In this document: piece by piece, positions 6,647 through 8,127 of the stretch
Numbering within the stretch: the first letter of the stretch is position 1
Layout of the letters: each line of letters begins with the position of its first letter
From: Desulfobacterales bacterium
GTDB lineage: Bacteria > Desulfobacterota > Desulfobacteria > Desulfobacterales > RPRI01
NCBI GenBank assembly: GCA_030689795.1
Contig: JAUYEO010000366.1
Span: 1-8,127, forward strand
Direction of reading: 5' to 3'
DNA: 8,127 bases
The notes under the pieces: generated by a model
The model's input: the letters and a program-made list of their open reading frames with translations, nothing else
Database searches by the model: none
Told to the model about the DNA's origin: nothing
Made by a program: the position numbers and the translations under genes

Positions 6647-6876
6647 TTATAATTCCCGCCGGGGATAGTCGGAAACGCCCCTTACTTCTGAAATTTCTCC
6701 ACCTCTGTAATTAATAATGTCCTCTTTATTTACAAATTACCTTCTAAAAATCTTCCGCTGCGCTTCGCCTCCAGATACTCTCTCGTGATGATGCACTTGC
6801 CCTTCTTTTGTTCTTCGGCTCCACGAATACCTGATTCGGCCTTCCCGCCTGCAGGCGAGTAACAAATCTGACTCAC
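6647..6876 (-). pseudogene. Possible frameshifted gene fragment, family not recognised
   Basis: Two short open frames overlap by 7 nt on the minus strand. The first (6876-6730, GTG start, 48 residues) ends GKCIITREYLEAKRSGRF and a few further residues before TAA. The second (6736-6647, 29 residues, no start codon) reads NKEDIINYRGGEISEVRG and on to TAA. Both are rich in charged residues with a protein-like pattern, and a single frameshift near 6730-6736 would join them. No Shine-Dalgarno sequence is seen before the first. Neither piece matches a family I know, so chance cannot be excluded. Confidence 0.22.
6846..6857. repeat. 12-bp perfect palindrome CGCCTGCAGGCG
   Basis: This GC-rich palindrome sits in an otherwise AT-rich non-coding stretch and could form a small hairpin or belong to a dispersed repeat. 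No T-run follows on either strand, so it does not act as a standard terminator. Confidence 0.4.
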
Positions 6877-7091
6877 CAATGTTTAATGTTTAGATTCATC
6901 CGCAGTTGATTCTCTTTCCTGTAACATTTGGCTGACCAGCTGATATCATTATGCATTAAGGCTATAAACTATAAATATAAAGCACGTTATATATTAAAAC
7001 AGGTCCCCGATCTTCCCTCCTAATTTCACGAGCCCCATTACCTCCCGTTCAAACTAAAATACGAAGCGATCCATTACAGTGACTACAAAAT

Positions 7092-7901
7092 TCAATAATT
7101 TGTTACCACAAGCTCATTCACTTTATGCCGTTTGGCTTTGCACGTAATCCATCTCGTAACTGGTAACGTTCTTATATGCCATGATTTATAGAGATTTTGG
7201 ATAAGTGGAATATCGGCATTTGATATCATTACTCGGCAATTCATATTGCTTAATTTATTAGCGGTATCTGCAACCTTCACTTGTTCATTTTCCACAAATC
7301 TCTCCTTTGTATAATGTGTAAAATATGAAGTGCCATTCAAAGGGGGGTATGGCGGATCAAAATATATAAAATCGCCTTTCTTAACATCTTCTATTATTGC
7401 TTCATATGAAGAAGTTTTTAATTTTGCTTTCCTTAATTTTGTGCTTATCTCTTTTAAATGCTCTAGAGAAGGAAAAGCAGGGTTTTCTTTCTTACCATAC
7501 GGCACATTATATTCACCATTTTTATTCACTCTAAATATGCCATTATATGATGTCTTATTCAGGTATATAAATCGCGCAGCTTGCTTAATACTAGGTCTCA
7601 ATTTATTATAATTTTCTCTTATCTTGTAATATGTTGATTCTGAATCAGCTTTCTGAAGTATATTGAGATAATAATAAATTCTATCAGGATAATCCCGCAC
7701 CATTTCAAAACAATGAATTAAATGGCTATTGAGATCAGATAAAACAGCCTGATCTGGTGATAATGAAAAAAACATTGACCCCCCACCGAGGAATGGTTCC
7801 CAATAAATACCTTTGTTATAATCTCTGGGGACAAAAGTGATTAAACGATCTATACTGTGTACTTTACCACCTGCCCAACGCAAAAATGTAGTTGATTTCA
7901 T
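7092..7901 (-). CDS. dam: D12-class (Dam/DpnM-like) adenine-N6 DNA methyltransferase
   Basis: This complete 269-residue enzyme transfers a methyl group from S-adenosylmethionine to N6 of adenine in a short target. Motifs occur in alpha-class order: FLRWAGGK (6-13), the AdoMet loop EPFLGGGSMFF (35-45), LSDLN (54-58) with an Asp for the cofactor, FIYLNKTSYNGIFRVNKNG (111-129) and NVPYG, the catalytic DPPY (182-185), and a C-terminal CKAKRHKVNELVVTNY typical of the family. Length is normal. Many relatives recognise GATC, but the target cannot be read from sequence. No restriction endonuclease or mismatch-repair gene is nearby, so it appears solitary, likely from a phage or mobile element. It is clearly more AT-rich than the liv genes and lacks a clear Shine-Dalgarno sequence before its ATG, both consistent with transfer. 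Confidence 0.92.
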   Translation of the reverse strand: MKSTTFLRWAGGKVHSIDRLITFVPRDYNKGIYWEPFLGGGSMFFSLSPDQAVLSDLNSHLIHCFEMVRDYPDRIYYYLNILQKADSESTYYKIRENYNKLRPSIKQAARFIYLNKTSYNGIFRVNKNGEYNVPYGKKENPAFPSLEHLKEISTKLRKAKLKTSSYEAIIEDVKKGDFIYFDPPYPPLNGTSYFTHYTKERFVENEQVKVADTANKLSNMNCRVMISNADIPLIQNLYKSWHIRTLPVTRWITCKAKRHKVNELVVTNY

Positions 7902-7946
7902 ATTTATAATTAAGTTCTTTTTAACATTCGTCCCGAATACCGAGTA

Positions 7947-7962
7947 CGTTGTTTAAACGACG
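7947..7962. promoter_or_regulatory. 16-bp dyad, possible operator upstream of the methyltransferase gene
   Basis: CGTTGTTTAAACGACG is symmetric over 16 bp except for one G-T type mismatch pair. It lies about 46 bp before the methyltransferase start and just downstream of the transcription start predicted from the promoter at 7974-8002. That is a common place for a repressor site. The regulator is unknown; some methyltransferase genes are controlled by small HTH proteins. Confidence 0.35.
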
Positions 7963-7973
7963 ATAGAATTCAT

Positions 7974-8002
7974 ATTTTATGTGTTTTGCCTAATCCCACC
8001 AA
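7974..8002 (-). promoter_or_regulatory. Candidate promoter for the methyltransferase gene
   Basis: On the minus strand, TTGGTG (8002-7997) and TAAAAT (7979-7974) are separated by 17 bases. The -10 matches consensus at five of six positions; the -35 is weak. The -35 touches the left arm of the repeat pair at 8000-8108, so the promoter may be partly supplied by an inserted element. The leader to the ATG would be about 65 nt. Confidence 0.3.
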
Positions 8003-8127
8003 AATGACCGGCAAATCCGATTGAACGTGACCAATTTTTAGTTATTCAAAGATGATCAATTTCCTTTTTGAGATTTTGTCAGCCACAATATAAAAAGCGG
8101 TCATTTTGAGCAAGCTTTTTCCTTGTT
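8000..8127. mobile_element. Possible insertion-sequence end (IS21-like?) with internal repeats
   Basis: CAAAATGACCG at 8000-8010 is the exact reverse complement of 8098-8108, an 11-bp inverted pair 87 nt apart. Further partial copies occur: TGACC at 8028-8032, and TTTTTGAG near 8065-8072 resembling TTTTGAG at 8104-8110. Clustered short repeats of this type in a non-coding stretch are typical of multiple transposase-binding sites at the ends of IS21-family elements. No transposase gene lies inside the window, so the assignment depends on the sequence beyond 8127. Confidence 0.35.

Larger units (their letters stand above)
6228..7091. other. Gene desert with debris-like content
   Basis: No convincing intact gene was found on either strand in these 864 nt. 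The content includes minus-strand coding-like fragments (6411-6602 and 6647-6876), two ACGTCCC copies, a tandem AAGTTTAA pair (6577-6592), a tandem AATGTTT pair (6878-6891), a 12-bp palindrome (6846-6857) and AT-rich sequence near 6960-7000. The stretch separates conserved host genes from a solitary methyltransferase and is probably the remains of mobile elements or decayed genes. I see nothing specific in 6228-6410 or 6900-7091. Confidence 0.6.

Noticed and set aside
6228..7091. CRISPR array, tRNA or riboswitch in the gene desert
   Set aside because: No regularly spaced repeats, no cloverleaf-like arms with a T-loop, and no known aptamer core were seen.
7330..7611. 93-residue plus-strand ORF inside the methyltransferase
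   Set aside because: It is the reverse complement of conserved methyltransferase motifs including DPPY.

Overview
The window looks like a chromosomal segment of a Gram-negative, probably anaerobic bacterium. The solute-binding protein has a cleavable signal peptide without a lipobox, and the acyl-CoA hydrolase/transferase and liv-type transporter resemble those common in Desulfobacterota and Nitrospirota. That placement is inference; there is no rRNA or other marker gene here.

Region 1 (1-1040, minus strand) is an acetyl-CoA hydrolase/CoA-transferase family gene interrupted by one in-frame TAA at 441-443. The family reads on in the same frame to the window edge, so it is annotated as a single broken gene. 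Region 2 (1041-1312) is a divergent intergenic stretch with a good sigma70-type promoter for the transporter and several dyads and repeats that could be operators.

Region 3 (1313-5835, plus strand) is a complete, tightly packed branched-chain amino acid (HAAT family) ABC transporter in the order binding protein, LivH, LivM, LivG, LivF. The last four genes are separated by 2 nt or overlap by 8 nt. The binding protein is set apart by 178 nt containing a long imperfect inverted repeat. The periplasmic protein would capture branched-chain or related amino acids, LivH/LivM form the channel, and LivG/LivF hydrolyse ATP.

Region 4 (5836-6227) is a decayed HigBA-type toxin-antitoxin locus. Only about the last 17 codons of a HigB-like toxin remain, directly after livF and in its frame. 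A HigA-like antitoxin follows whose C-terminal tail appears frameshifted.

Region 5 (6228-7091) is a gene desert of about 860 nt with short repeats, a palindrome and minus-strand coding-like fragments, best read as mobile-element or gene debris. Region 6 (7092-7901, minus) is a complete, AT-rich D12-class (Dam/DpnM-like) adenine-N6 DNA methyltransferase with no partner nuclease in view. Region 7 (7902-8127) holds its likely promoter and a possible operator, followed by inverted and direct repeats that resemble the end of an insertion sequence, perhaps IS21-like.

Overall, a conserved metabolic/transport block (1-5835) is followed by a degraded accessory block (5836-8127). I found no convincing new multi-gene system. 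The most notable items are the higB remnant, the broken CoA-transferase, and the regulatory layout upstream of the solitary methyltransferase.
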